This document shows, one piece after another, positions 27,404-36,908 of a stretch of DNA of 64,000 nt (position 1 is the first letter of the stretch; the number at the start of each line of letters is the position of its first letter). Both the position numbers and the translations under genes were made by a program. Source of the DNA: Paraburkholderia caffeinilytica (GTDB lineage Bacteria > Pseudomonadota > Gammaproteobacteria > Burkholderiales > Burkholderiaceae); NCBI RefSeq assembly GCF_003368325.1, contig NZ_CP031467.1:806001-870000 (forward strand), given 5' to 3'. A model generated the notes under the pieces. That model was given only the letters and a program-made list of their open reading frames with translations. It ran no database searches and was not told the origin of the DNA.

Positions 27404-28312
27404 TCAAGCGACCACCCCTCGGCCACTTCCGTGTGCCTGCTCCAGGATGAACTCGATAAAACTCGCCGCCGCCCGCGTGTGATGCCGATTCGGCATGTAG
27501 AGCATGTACATGTTCGTACCGAAGATGCTCAGACGCCATTCGTCGAGCGCTGTCACCACATCCCCGCGACGCAGATCCTCCTGCACCACGTAGTCGGGCA
27601 CGAGGCCGACACCCAGACCGGCCAGCACCGCCTGACGCAAGAACAGAAAGTTCTCGGAAATGATCGTCGGCTCCAGCAGCACTTCGTGGCGTTCATCGCG
27701 CAGATAGGCCGCCACCCGCAACTGCTTGCCGACTACCGCCGCCGTAATCAGCGGCGCGGTGCGCAGATCGTCGAGTTGCAACGGCATGCCGCGGCTTCCG
27801 GCAAATTCCGGCGACGCACAGGCAACGTACCGCACCGGTCCCATGTCACGCGCGACCAGATTCTGCGGCGGCTCGGACATCACCCGCACCGCGATGTCGA
27901 CCTCGTCGCGCATCAGGTCCTCGACGCGATTCTCGAACATCACATCCAGCACGATGCCCGGGTAAAGACGCTTGAACGCGATCAGCCAATTCGACATCAC
28001 CAGTTGCCCGTAGCCGCTCGGCACACTCAGCCTCACCCGCCCCTGCAAGCTCTGCCCGAGCGTGGTGACCGATTCCCGCGCGGCCAGCAGCGCATTCTGG
28101 ATCGTGCGGCCATGCTCGTATAACTGCAGACCGATTTCGGTCGGCTCGACCCGGCGCGTGGTGCGCCTGACCAGTTGCAGGCCGATGGAACGCTCCAGCT
28201 GGTTCAGGTGATAACTCACGTTCGCGCGGCTCATTTTCAGCCGGCGCGCCGCCTCGCTGAGGTTGCCCGCATCGAGGATGTCCACCAGCAAGGTCAATGA
28301 ATTGACGTCCAT
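27404..28312 (-). CDS. LysR-family regulator of the pim-type beta-oxidation operon
   Basis: A 302-residue LysR protein. Its helix-turn-helix is DAGNLSEAARRLKMSRANVSYHLNQL (written here as two adjoining parts of the first 45 residues, DAGNLSEAARRLKM and SRANVSYHLNQL). The effector-binding domain includes FENRVEDLMRDEVDIAVR. I chose the ATG at 28312 (MDVNSLTLLVDIL). A 19-bp palindrome and more TGTCAA half-sites lie directly upstream, between this gene and the divergent beta-oxidation operon it is expected to control. Confidence 0.9.
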   Translation of the reverse strand: MDVNSLTLLVDILDAGNLSEAARRLKMSRANVSYHLNQLERSIGLQLVRRTTRRVEPTEIGLQLYEHGRTIQNALLAARESVTTLGQSLQGRVRLSVPSGYGQLVMSNWLIAFKRLYPGIVLDVMFENRVEDLMRDEVDIAVRVMSEPPQNLVARDMGPVRYVACASPEFAGSRGMPLQLDDLRTAPLITAAVVGKQLRVAAYLRDERHEVLLEPTIISENFLFLRQAVLAGLGVGLVPDYVVQEDLRRGDVVTALDEWRLSIFGTNMYMLYMPNRHHTRAAASFIEFILEQAHGSGRGVVA

Positions 28313-28323
28313 GAGTCGACCTT

Positions 28324-28370
28324 TGTCAAAATAATTTTGACAGTCTGTCAACGGACTATGCCATTGTCAA
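28324..28370. promoter_or_regulatory. TGTCAA/TTGACA operator array between LysR and the pim-type operon
   Basis: TGTCAAAAT (28324-28332) and ATTTTGACA (28334-28342) form a perfect palindrome around one base. TTGACA (28337-28342) also pairs with TGTCAA (28346-28351) across three bases. Another TGTCAA is at 28365-28370. Overlapping inverted repeats at the divergent promoter are what LysR regulators usually use for recognition and activation sites. The palindrome is 12 bases upstream of the LysR start codon. Confidence 0.65.
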
Positions 28371-28463
28371 TAAACCTTGACCAACCCACAATTGGGGAAT
28401 TCGCGAGACCCGGCATGTCCGGTCTGCCCGGGTTTGCCCCGATTTCAATCAGGAGACGACACG

Positions 28464-30584
28464 ATGACCCTCAACCCTTCCGCCGAGGTGGTGACGCGTG
28501 AATTGCGCGGCAAAGTCCTGCTGGTGACCATCGACCACGCGCCGGTGAACGCCTTGTCCGCCGACGTGCGGCGCGGCCTGCTCGCCGCCATCGAAGCGGC
28601 GGATGCCGACAAGGCCGTCGAAGCGGTGCTGATCGTCGGCGCCGGGCGCAACTTCATCGCGGGTGCGGACATCCGTGAGTTCGGCAAACCGCCTGTGCCG
28701 CCGTCGCTGCCGGACGTTTGCAACCGTATCGAAGCCTGCACGAAGCCGGTGGTGGCCGCCATTCACGGCGCTGCGCTCGGCGGCGGCCTGGAAGTAGCGC
28801 TCGCCGCGCACTACCGGCTTGCCGTGGACGGTGCGAAGCTCGGTTTGCCCGAAGTGCAGCTCGGCCTGCTGCCGGGCGCGGGCGGCACACAGCGCACGCC
28901 GCGCCTGATCGGCGCAGAGGCCGCCCTCGACCTGATCCTGAGCGGCCGCCATGCCGGCGCGAAAGAAGCGCTCGCGCTCGGCCTGATCGACCGGCTCGGC
29001 AGCAGCGACGACATCCTCGCCGAAGGACTCGCCTACACGCAGGAACTGCTGGCCGGCCACGCACCGGTACGCCGTACGCGCGACGCCGCGGCGCTCAGCG
29101 ACCGCACGGCGAGCCTCGCCGCCGTCGCCACGGCACGCGCGGAAACGACGAAGAAATCGCGCGGCCTGTTCTCTCCGCTAAAAATCGTCGATGCCGTAGA
29201 AGCCGCCATTGAACAGGCTTTCGAAGACGGCCTGCGGCTCGAACGCAAACTGTTCCTGGCATGCATCGACAGCCCGCAGCGCGCCGGCCTGATTCACGCG
29301 TTCTTTGCCGAGCGCGAAGTACTCAAGGCACCGGAAACGCGCGATGCCAAACCACGCGCGCTGAACCGGATCGGCGTGGTGGGCGGCGGCACAATGGGCG
29401 CGGGCATCGCCGTCGCGGTGCTCGATGCGGGCCTGCCGGTGACGATGATCGAACGCGACGACGCGTCGCTCGCACGCGGCCGCGCGCACATCGAAAAGGT
29501 GTACGACGGCCTGATCGCCAAAGGCCGCATGAGCGCGGAAAAGAAAACCGACGTGATGACGCGCTGGCATGGCAGCACCTCGTACGATGCGCTCGCCGAC
29601 GCCGATCTGGTGATCGAAGCCGTCTTCGAAGACCTGTCGGTGAAACAAGCCGTGTTCGCCGAACTCGATCGCGTTTGCAAAGGCGGCGCGGTGCTCGCCA
29701 CCAACACCTCGTATCTCGACATCGACGCGATCGCTGCCAGCATCTCCCGCCCTGCGGACGTCATCGGCCTGCACTTCTTCTCCCCTGCCAACATCATGAA
29801 GCTGCTGGAAGTCGTGGTTCCAAAGCAGGTTAGCACCGACGTGGTCGCCACCGCCTTCGAACTCGCGAAGAAGCTGCGCAAGACGCCGGTGCGGGCGGGC
29901 GTGTGCGACGGCTTCATCGGCAACCGCGTGCTGGCGGTGTATCGCAGCGCCGCTGACGCGATGATGGAAGACGGCGCGTCGCCATATCAGATCGATGCCG
30001 CGGTGCGTGCGTTCGGTTTTCCGATGGGTCCGTTCCAGGTGGTCGATCTGGCGGGCGGCGATATCGGTTGGGCCACGCGCAAGCGCCGCGCAGCCACGCG
30101 AAATCCCGCAGCGCGCTACGTGCAGATCGCCGATCGACTTTGCGAACGCGGTTGGTTCGGCCAGAAAACCGGTCGTGGTTTTTATCTGTATCCCGAAGGT
30201 TCACGCAGCGGCAGCCCGGACCCTGAGGTCGAGGCCATCATCGACGCCGAGCGTGAACGCGCCGGCATCACGCCGCGCACTTTCACCGATGAAGAAATCG
30301 TGCGCCGCTACATGGCCGCGATGATCAACGAAGGCGCCAATGTCGTGTACGAAGGCATCGCGCTGCGGCCGCTCGACGTCGACGTGACCTTCCTCTATGG
30401 CTACGGCTTTCCGCGCTATCGCGGCGGCCCGATGAAATACGCCGATACGGTGGGCCTCGCCACGGTTCTCGCCGACATTCGCGAGTTCGCCAAAGAAGAC
30501 CCGCTGTTCTGGCGAGCGTCGCCGCTGCTGGTCGATCTGGTCGAACGCGGCGCCGATTTCGCGAGCCTCAATCAGGCAGCCTGA
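28464..30584 (+). CDS. Bifunctional enoyl-CoA hydratase / 3-hydroxyacyl-CoA dehydrogenase (FadB/FadJ/PimF type)
   Basis: A 706-residue fusion catalysing two successive beta-oxidation steps. The hydratase domain (about 1-190) has the two acid residues Glu110 in GGGLEVALAAHYR and Glu130 in GLPEVQLGLLPGAGG. The dehydrogenase domain starts near 295 with IGVVGGGTMGAGIA and includes GLHFFSPANIMKLLEVV. AGGAGA at 28451-28456 fixes the start at 28464. It is followed by two acyl-CoA dehydrogenase genes like those of the Rhodopseudomonas pim operon, so dicarboxyl-CoA or long-chain acyl-CoA degradation is likely. Confidence 0.93.
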   Translation: MTLNPSAEVVTRELRGKVLLVTIDHAPVNALSADVRRGLLAAIEAADADKAVEAVLIVGAGRNFIAGADIREFGKPPVPPSLPDVCNRIEACTKPVVAAIHGAALGGGLEVALAAHYRLAVDGAKLGLPEVQLGLLPGAGGTQRTPRLIGAEAALDLILSGRHAGAKEALALGLIDRLGSSDDILAEGLAYTQELLAGHAPVRRTRDAAALSDRTASLAAVATARAETTKKSRGLFSPLKIVDAVEAAIEQAFEDGLRLERKLFLACIDSPQRAGLIHAFFAEREVLKAPETRDAKPRALNRIGVVGGGTMGAGIAVAVLDAGLPVTMIERDDASLARGRAHIEKVYDGLIAKGRMSAEKKTDVMTRWHGSTSYDALADADLVIEAVFEDLSVKQAVFAELDRVCKGGAVLATNTSYLDIDAIAASISRPADVIGLHFFSPANIMKLLEVVVPKQVSTDVVATAFELAKKLRKTPVRAGVCDGFIGNRVLAVYRSAADAMMEDGASPYQIDAAVRAFGFPMGPFQVVDLAGGDIGWATRKRRAATRNPAARYVQIADRLCERGWFGQKTGRGFYLYPEGSRSGSPDPEVEAIIDAERERAGITPRTFTDEEIVRRYMAAMINEGANVVYEGIALRPLDVDVTFLYGYGFPRYRGGPMKYADTVGLATVLADIREFAKEDPLFWRASPLLVDLVERGADFASLNQAA

Positions 30585-30667
30585 AACGGTACATCACTTG
30601 AAGGATTCCCGACCGGCAGCGGTCTGCCCGCCCGCCGGTCGGTCAAACATCCAGGGAAGAACACACT

Positions 30668-31876
30668 ATGGATCTGAACTTCACGCCTGAAGAAGAGGCT
30701 TTTCGCGCTGACGTGCTGCGTTTTCTGCGTGACAAGCTCCCGCAACGTCTCGCCGACAAGGTACACGGTGGCCGCCGCCTCACGCGCGGCGACATGACTG
30801 AGTGGCACGCGATTCTCAACGCGCAAGGCTGGCTCGCCAATCATTGGCCGAAGGAGTACGGCGGCCCCGGCTGGAGCGCCGTGCAGAAATTCATCTTCGA
30901 GAATGAATGCGCGTTGGCGGGGGCGCCGCGCGTCGTGCCGTTCGGCGTCAACATGCTGGGCCCGGTGTTGATCAAATACGGCAACGAAGCGCAAAAGCGC
31001 CGCTGGCTGCCACGCATTCTCGACGGCTCGGACTGGTGGTGCCAAGGCTACTCGGAACCGGGCGCGGGTTCGGACCTCGCCTCCGTCAAGACCACCGCCG
31101 TACGCGGCCGCGATGCGCAAGGCGAGCACTACATCGTCAACGGTCAGAAGACGTGGACCACGCTCGGCCACTACGCGAACATGATCTTCTGCCTCGTGCG
31201 CAGCGCCACCGACGTGCGCAAGCAGGAAGGCATCAGCTTCCTCCTGATCGACATGAATACGCCGGGCGTCGACGTGCGGCCGATCATCACGCTCGATGGC
31301 GAGCATGAAGTCAACGAAGTGTTTTTCACTGACGTCCGCGTGCCGGTCGAGAACCTCGTGGGCGAAGAGAACAAAGGCTGGACCTACGCCAAGTATCTGC
31401 TCACGTATGAGCGCACCAATATCGCGGGCGTCGGGTTCTCGGTGGCCGCCTTCAACCGGCTGCGCAAAATCGCCGCAAAACAGCAGCGCAACGGCCGGCC
31501 GCTCGCGGAAGATCCCTCGTTTGCGGCACGCATGGCGCGCGTCGAGATCGATCTCGAGAACATGAAAACGACCAATCTGCGCGTGATCGCGGCGGTGGCC
31601 GGCGGCGGCGTGCCTGGCGCCGAAAGTTCGATGCTGAAGATTCGCGGCACCGAGATCCGTCAGGAAATCTCCTCGCTCACGCGCCGCGCGATGGGACCGT
31701 ATGCGCAGCCATTCGTCGAGGAAGCGCTGCACGATGGTTTCGAGGGCACGCCGGTCGGCCCCGGCGAAGCCGCGAGCGCTGCCTCGCTCTACTTCAATAA
31801 CCGCAAGCTGTCGATCTTCGGCGGCTCCAACGAAATCCAGAAGAACATCATTTCCAAAATGATCCTGGGACTGTAA
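30668..31876 (+). CDS. Acyl-CoA dehydrogenase, PimC-like (pimeloyl-CoA dehydrogenase large subunit type)
   Basis: A 402-residue FAD-dependent acyl-CoA dehydrogenase starting MDLNFTPEEEAFRADVL. Visible family motifs are GYSEPGAGSDLASV in the flavin/substrate sheet, NGQKTWTT, and the C-terminal LSIFGGSNEIQKNI. The length and the pairing with a second, smaller dehydrogenase gene 12 bases downstream match the PimC/PimD heteromer, which oxidises pimeloyl-CoA and similar dicarboxyl-CoA esters. Electrons would pass to ETF. The exact chain length of the substrate cannot be read from sequence. Confidence 0.9.
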   Translation: MDLNFTPEEEAFRADVLRFLRDKLPQRLADKVHGGRRLTRGDMTEWHAILNAQGWLANHWPKEYGGPGWSAVQKFIFENECALAGAPRVVPFGVNMLGPVLIKYGNEAQKRRWLPRILDGSDWWCQGYSEPGAGSDLASVKTTAVRGRDAQGEHYIVNGQKTWTTLGHYANMIFCLVRSATDVRKQEGISFLLIDMNTPGVDVRPIITLDGEHEVNEVFFTDVRVPVENLVGEENKGWTYAKYLLTYERTNIAGVGFSVAAFNRLRKIAAKQQRNGRPLAEDPSFAARMARVEIDLENMKTTNLRVIAAVAGGGVPGAESSMLKIRGTEIRQEISSLTRRAMGPYAQPFVEEALHDGFEGTPVGPGEAASAASLYFNNRKLSIFGGSNEIQKNIISKMILGL

Positions 31877-31888
31877 GGGGCGCATCTC

Positions 31889-33019
31889 ATGAATTTCCAG
31901 CACACCGAAGACCGCCGCATGCTAGCGGATACGCTCAACCGTTTTATCGCCGAGCAATACGCCTTCGAGACGCGCGACCGGATCGCACGCTCGCCCGAAG
32001 GCTTCAGCGCCGATCTGTGGAATCGCTTTGCGGAACTCGGCATTGTCAGCGCGTTGTTCGATGAGGCGCACGGAGGCTTCGGCGGCGGCGGCTTCGATAT
32101 CGCCGTCGTATTCGAGAGCCTGGGTCGCGGCCTCGTGGTCGAGCCGTTTCTCGATACGCTGATCGTCGGCCAGGCGATCGCGCGTGGCGGCAATGAAACG
32201 CAAAAGGCCGCGCTCGGCGAACTGATCGACGGATCCAGGATCGCCGCGCTCGCGCATGGCGAGCCGGACGGCCACTACGAACTGGCGCGCGTCATGACAC
32301 GTGCCCGGCGTGTTGGCGACGCGTGGCAGTTGGACGGCGCGAAGGCCGTGGTTCAGCAAGGCGAAAACGCGTCCCTTTTCCTGGTCTCCGCGCGCACCGC
32401 AGGTTCCGATGACGCCGAAGCCGGCATCGCGCTCTTTCTCGTCCCGCGCGACGCGCCGGGCGTCAGCGTGCGCGGCTATCGCAAGATCGACGGCGGCCGC
32501 GCAGCCGAGGTCACGTTCGACAGCGTCACGCTACACGACGCCGCATTGCTCGGCACGGCCGGCGAAGGCTTTGCAACGCTCGAATACGCGATCGGCTGCG
32601 GCGTGCTTGCGTTGTGTTCCGAAGCGGTCGGCGCAATGGATGTCGCGAAGGACTACACGCTCGACTACTTGCGCACGCGCAAGCAGTTCGGCGTGCCAAT
32701 CGGCAGCTTCCAGGCACTGCAGCATCGGATGGCGGATCTGCTGCTCGAGATCGAGCAGGCGCGATCGGCGGTGATCAATGCCGCGGCGGCGCTTGGCGCT
32801 GAACGCACGCTACGGGAGCGGGCGGTTTCAGCCGCAAAATACAGCATTGGCAGAATAGGAACGAGGGTCGCCGAGGAATGCATTCAGTTGCATGGCGGTA
32901 TCGGCATGACGTGGGAGTTGCCGCTGGCTCACTATGCGAAGCGACTAGTCATGATCGACCATCAGTTGGGTGATGAGGATCATCATCTCGAGCGGTTTAT
33001 TGCGCTCGGCAGGGGGTGA
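31889..33019 (+). CDS. Acyl-CoA dehydrogenase, PimD-like (small subunit type)
   Basis: A 376-residue acyl-CoA dehydrogenase, partner of the preceding gene and translated from an ATG 12 bases after its stop. It begins MNFQHTEDRRMLADTL. The C-terminal domain has DYLRTRKQFGVPIGSFQAL and the flavin-binding EECIQLHGGIGMTWE. The central GEPDG segment replaces the usual SEPDAGSD loop, as expected for the less conserved subunit. It ends the operon; a 207-base gap without recognised features follows. Confidence 0.9.
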   Translation: MNFQHTEDRRMLADTLNRFIAEQYAFETRDRIARSPEGFSADLWNRFAELGIVSALFDEAHGGFGGGGFDIAVVFESLGRGLVVEPFLDTLIVGQAIARGGNETQKAALGELIDGSRIAALAHGEPDGHYELARVMTRARRVGDAWQLDGAKAVVQQGENASLFLVSARTAGSDDAEAGIALFLVPRDAPGVSVRGYRKIDGGRAAEVTFDSVTLHDAALLGTAGEGFATLEYAIGCGVLALCSEAVGAMDVAKDYTLDYLRTRKQFGVPIGSFQALQHRMADLLLEIEQARSAVINAAAALGAERTLRERAVSAAKYSIGRIGTRVAEECIQLHGGIGMTWELPLAHYAKRLVMIDHQLGDEDHHLERFIALGRG

Positions 33020-33226
33020 AACTGGTTTCCGGGTTTTCTCCGAATCAGCGCCGCTACGGCGGTTTGCAAACGGCGCTGCCTCGTCCGACGGCCCGCACGT
33101 GTTTTTCAGAATCCTAACGAAAAACTGGCAATCGTCTCAGGTAGGATCTACGATCATTGTTATGACTTATGCCGCAGTGCAAGTATGCGACGTCTTTCCG
33201 AACTGACGTAAGCCCACAACCTGCCC

Positions 33227-34192
33227 ATGGTGCCGACCGTGCTCAAGCGAATCGTTGGTGCTTCCGTTCTCTTGTTGACGTTGGGATTGCCATTCACCGC
33301 GCATAGCACTGAAGGCGCATTAGGCCGCCCCATCTCCGGTACGGGCGTGACGCCCGATGCGGGTGTTGTGCCGCCTGAACCGGGGTGGTTCGTCAACCTG
33401 GCCGAGATCTACTACGACGGCTCGATCAGTGCAGCCCACTCAATACCCATAGGAGGCAAGACGACGCTTGGGCTCGACGCTCAGGTGTCGTTCACGCTGG
33501 CTACCTTGCTGAAGGTATGGGACACCGGCCCCGGGCCATGGAACTTCGCGTCGAGCGTCACGCTGCCGTATGCGTGGACGAGCGCCAGTGCGGTGCTCGG
33601 GATCGGCAACCGGACGGGAACCGTCAAGCAGGATGCGTCCGGCCTGTTCGATCTGACCTTCACACCGCTGATCGCCGGCTATCATTTCTCGAAGACCGAG
33701 CATATCGCCTTTAGCGTCAACATCTGGGCGCCGACTGGCAAGTACGATCCGGGCAACATCGCCAATGTCAGCCTGAACAACTGGACGTTCATTCCCACGG
33801 TGTCCTATACGAAGCTGGTGCCGTCGATCGGGATGGAATTCGACGTCAGCGCGGGTGTTCAGTTCTACACACGCAATTCCGCGACCGACTATCAGAATGC
33901 GCCGCTGTTCACGCTGGACATGATGGCACTGAAGCGCTTCAGCAACGGTCTGGGTGCCGGTCTGATCGTCGGCACGGTCCAGCAGATCGGCAATGATAGC
34001 GGCCCGACCGCGAACAAGCTGAATGGCTTCCGCGGCTACGACTGGTCGGTCGGTCCGATCCTGACCTACGATACCAAGATCGGCGGCAAGACACCGCTCA
34101 GCATGACGTTGCGCTGGGTTCCGACCGTGGGCAGCAAGAACCGGCTATCCAGCACGTCGACCGTGCTGGCGACAGCAACCGTGGCCTTCTGA
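33227..34192 (+). CDS. SphA-like outer-membrane protein (COG4313, phenol/aromatics transport family)
   Basis: A 321-residue protein with a signal peptide (MVPTVLKRIVGASVLLLTLG, cleavage near the AHS that follows) and a C-terminal phenylalanine in LATATVAF, typical of outer-membrane beta-barrels. Alternating hydrophobic strands run throughout. It belongs to the family often named protein of the phenol meta-pathway, thought to be a passive outer-membrane channel for hydrophobic or aromatic compounds. It lies between the pim-type operon and the unknown catabolic cluster; which it serves is unclear. A paralogue leads the cluster operon at 42782-43717. Confidence 0.82.
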   Translation: MVPTVLKRIVGASVLLLTLGLPFTAHSTEGALGRPISGTGVTPDAGVVPPEPGWFVNLAEIYYDGSISAAHSIPIGGKTTLGLDAQVSFTLATLLKVWDTGPGPWNFASSVTLPYAWTSASAVLGIGNRTGTVKQDASGLFDLTFTPLIAGYHFSKTEHIAFSVNIWAPTGKYDPGNIANVSLNNWTFIPTVSYTKLVPSIGMEFDVSAGVQFYTRNSATDYQNAPLFTLDMMALKRFSNGLGAGLIVGTVQQIGNDSGPTANKLNGFRGYDWSVGPILTYDTKIGGKTPLSMTLRWVPTVGSKNRLSSTSTVLATATVAF

Positions 34193-34363
34193 TTCTGACG
34201 TTTTCAGATTCGCTATCGCTAGTGGCGGTCTTGAAGTCGCACAGCATCGGCGAGAAAAGAAACGCCAACTGATCCGATGCGCCCGAAAGCGCGATTGCCG
34301 TTCGCGAGGGGCCATGAGCAGATAGCCGCCACGTTGCGCGGACGACTTGCCAGGCGTTGCCGT

Positions 34364-35314
34364 TCAATCGTCGGCCAAAGCGTGCGTGATCAATGCTTCA
34401 ATCGTGCCGTCGCGCTGGAAACCCGCCTCGACTGCGCGCCGGTCGGCCAGCGGCGGCTGACGGCCGAACAGCCGCTCGATCGATTCGTCGGGCGCATAGT
34501 CGATCTGCGCGGAGCCGAACCGATCGGCCAAGGCATCCACAATGGCTTGCACTTCGAGGCGCAGCACCGGGGGCGTCCACACACGTTGGGCGTGCAGACC
34601 ATCGGCAGGCAGGCGCGCGGCATGCAGCAGGTTATCGACGCAGCATGCACGCGACATCCACCATGCGGTTGCCGACGGCGCAACCGGGCACGTGTAGCGC
34701 TGGCCGAGTTGCGCGGCGCGGAAGACCGCGCTCATGAAGGCCGAACCATGCCCCGTCGACCAACCCGGCCGCGCGACGATTCCCGGCAGGCGCAGCGAAC
34801 GGCCGTCGAGCTTGCCGCGGCGCGTCCAGTCCGCCAGAACCTGTTCGCCGACCAGCTTGTGAACGCCGTAACTGGTCGTCGGCTTCGGGACGGTGTGCTC
34901 GTCCATCTGCGGCGGGAGCGGCGCACCATACACGGCCACGCTGCTGGCAAAGACCACGCGCGCCACGCGCGAGTGCGCCTCGGCCTGTCGCGCGAGCCGC
35001 TCGAACAGAGCGAGCGTGCCGTGGAGATTGATGCGGTCGCCGAGGGCCTGGTCGGCTTCGGCCTGCGCACCGGGCACGCTCGCCAGATGAAAGGCGACAT
35101 CGACGGGTTCCGGTAACAATGAATCGAGCGTGTGCGGCGCGCCGAAATCACCGGCGATGAACGTGACGCGATCATCCGTGGGAATCGCGTCGGCTTTTTG
35201 ATCGACCAGCAGAAGTTTCGTCACATCGCCGGCGCAAGCAACGCCTTCATTCAACAATCGCCGGACCAGCGCGCTACCGACAAAACCATGGGCGCCCGTG
35301 ACCAGTACTCTCAT
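34364..35314 (-). CDS. NAD-dependent epimerase/dehydratase family protein, DenD-like
   Basis: A 316-residue extended short-chain dehydrogenase. The cofactor motif is VTGAHGFVGSAL and the catalytic Ser125, Tyr149 and Lys153 are present (FASSVAVYG, YGVHK). It resembles D-erythronate dehydrogenase DenD, which oxidises four-carbon acid sugars, but in this cluster it may dehydrogenate a hydroxylated ring-cleavage fragment. Its ATG overlaps the stop of the FAH-type gene (ATGA). It is the last gene of the ten-gene minus-strand operon. Confidence 0.85.
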   Translation of the reverse strand: MRVLVTGAHGFVGSALVRRLLNEGVACAGDVTKLLLVDQKADAIPTDDRVTFIAGDFGAPHTLDSLLPEPVDVAFHLASVPGAQAEADQALGDRINLHGTLALFERLARQAEAHSRVARVVFASSVAVYGAPLPPQMDEHTVPKPTTSYGVHKLVGEQVLADWTRRGKLDGRSLRLPGIVARPGWSTGHGSAFMSAVFRAAQLGQRYTCPVAPSATAWWMSRACCVDNLLHAARLPADGLHAQRVWTPPVLRLEVQAIVDALADRFGSAQIDYAPDESIERLFGRQPPLADRRAVEAGFQRDGTIEALITHALADD

Positions 35315-36315
35315 CGTTGCGCCTCGCCGTTGCCCGCAATCGCCGCCGGAACGACGCGCTGATCGATTGCACCGAAGGGCGCCCCGCCCTCCTCGTCACG
35401 CGCTGTCATCCTGACCCGATCGCCAAAGCGCATGAACGCGGTCCTGGCCTGCCCTTCGTCGACGATCTCGATCACGCGGCGCTCAGCGATGCATGCGGAA
35501 CCTGCCGCGCGGTCGACATTCGATACCGTGCCCGAACCGACGATCGTCCCGGCAGACAACCGGCGCGTGCGTGCCGCGTGTGCGATAAGCTCGCCAAAGC
35601 CAAAGTTCATCTCGCCGCCGCGTGGGTGTCCGAACCATTGACCGTTCCACTCGACATGCAAGCTCAGATGCACGCGGCCGTCGCGCCATCCGTTACCCAA
35701 CTCGTCAGGCGTGACCGCGACTGGAGCGAAGCTGGTGGAGGGCTTGGCTTGCAGAAAACCGAATCCGCTCTTCATCTCCCGTGGTCCAAAACCGCGCAGG
35801 CTCCAGTCGTTGATCTGCACGAGGCAACGAATATGCTTCACTGCGTCGCTGGCCGATACGCCCATCGGCACGGCGTCGACTATCACGCCGAACTCGCCTT
35901 CGAAGTCGATGCCGTCGCGCTCGTCCGGCAGCGGCACGTCGTCGGTTGGACCGAGGAAGTCGTCGCTCGCGCCCTGATACATGACCGGCACGGTGTCGAA
36001 CTCGGGAATAGGCGGCATGTTGAAGGCACGCTCCATCAAGCGGCCGTGATTCAGGAACGCAGAGCCATCGCACCATTGAGGACTGCGCGGCAACGGCGCG
36101 GCGCACAGACTGGCGTCGAACGCGAATGCGTCAGCCGCACGCCCGGCGTTCAGCGCTTCATAGCGTGCCTGCAATTGCGGCCCGACTTGCGGCCACTGTT
36201 CGATCGCTTCGAGCAAGGTTGCAGCAATGCCCGTTGCTTTTGCGGCATGACGAAGGTCACGCGAGACGACGAGCAAAGTGCCGTCGCGCTGACCGCGCAA
36301 AGTGGCGAGTTTCAT
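35311..36315 (-). CDS. Fumarylacetoacetate hydrolase family protein
   Basis: A 334-residue FAH-superfamily enzyme, metal-dependent hydrolase, decarboxylase or isomerase of ring-cleavage products. The metal-site region reads RDGIDFEGEFGVIVD, with the acidic residues expected for the superfamily, followed by LVQINDWSLRGFGPREMK and LQAKPSTSFAPVAVTPDE, which line the active site. An N-terminal cap-like region occupies about the first 110 residues. Four-base overlaps join it to the cupin gene upstream and the DenD-like gene downstream. It would cleave a C-C bond in a 1,3-dicarbonyl intermediate. Confidence 0.9.
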   Translation of the reverse strand: MKLATLRGQRDGTLLVVSRDLRHAAKATGIAATLLEAIEQWPQVGPQLQARYEALNAGRAADAFAFDASLCAAPLPRSPQWCDGSAFLNHGRLMERAFNMPPIPEFDTVPVMYQGASDDFLGPTDDVPLPDERDGIDFEGEFGVIVDAVPMGVSASDAVKHIRCLVQINDWSLRGFGPREMKSGFGFLQAKPSTSFAPVAVTPDELGNGWRDGRVHLSLHVEWNGQWFGHPRGGEMNFGFGELIAHAARTRRLSAGTIVGSGTVSNVDRAAGSACIAERRVIEIVDEGQARTAFMRFGDRVRMTARDEEGGAPFGAIDQRVVPAAIAGNGEAQR

Positions 36316-36908
36316 CGTGTTTGCATCTCCACCGGCAGATTGAGCGCCGCGGCAATCGCGCTGTCATAGGTACCGTCGACCAGCACGAACAACATCCGGC
36401 ACACGCGGTTCGAGCGGTTGGCCCATGCATGATTGGTCCCGCGCTGGATCACGACGCTCCCTGGCGCGAGCGCCACTTCGCCCTCGTCGAGAATCAAGGT
36501 CAATTCGCCGTCGATCACGACGCCATAGTCGATCGACTCCGTGCGATGCATCAACGGATGCGGAGAATCGCCCTGCACTGTCGATACATTCGCATCGCCA
36601 GTCTCGCTGAACGCAGCGTGCATCTTCGACGCGCCATGCGCGAGAAACTCCGGCGTATCCGGCGGAATATCGACAAAGCGCAAACGCGTGCCCTGTTTCG
36701 GCGGCGGCAGCATCAAGGGCCCGTCGGCCGGGTCCGGCCCATTGTCGACGCAAGCCGGACTGCCGGCCGTCGACCAGACCTCATGAAAGACCGTACCCGG
36801 AATCGCCTTGATTTCGACGACGCTCTGCAATGTGCCATCGGAAGCGACAAGCGCGCGCCCGCGCGAGTCGTGGCCCGTGACGATCCGGCGAATCGGCGGC
36901 AAGCTCAT
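36312..36908 (-). CDS. Cupin-domain protein
   Basis: A 198-residue protein with one clear cupin motif set near residues 100-155: HPLMHRTESIDYGVVIDGEL, then LAPGSVVIQRGTNHAWAN. The first 90 residues contain a partial second barrel (PPIRRIVTGHD and VFHEVW). Size and motif fit a small metal-binding isomerase or hydrolase acting on a pathway intermediate, but no activity can be assigned. It is coupled by ATGA overlaps to the cyclase gene upstream and the FAH gene downstream. Confidence 0.82.
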   Translation of the reverse strand: MSLPPIRRIVTGHDSRGRALVASDGTLQSVVEIKAIPGTVFHEVWSTAGSPACVDNGPDPADGPLMLPPPKQGTRLRFVDIPPDTPEFLAHGASKMHAAFSETGDANVSTVQGDSPHPLMHRTESIDYGVVIDGELTLILDEGEVALAPGSVVIQRGTNHAWANRSNRVCRMLFVLVDGTYDSAIAAALNLPVEMQTR

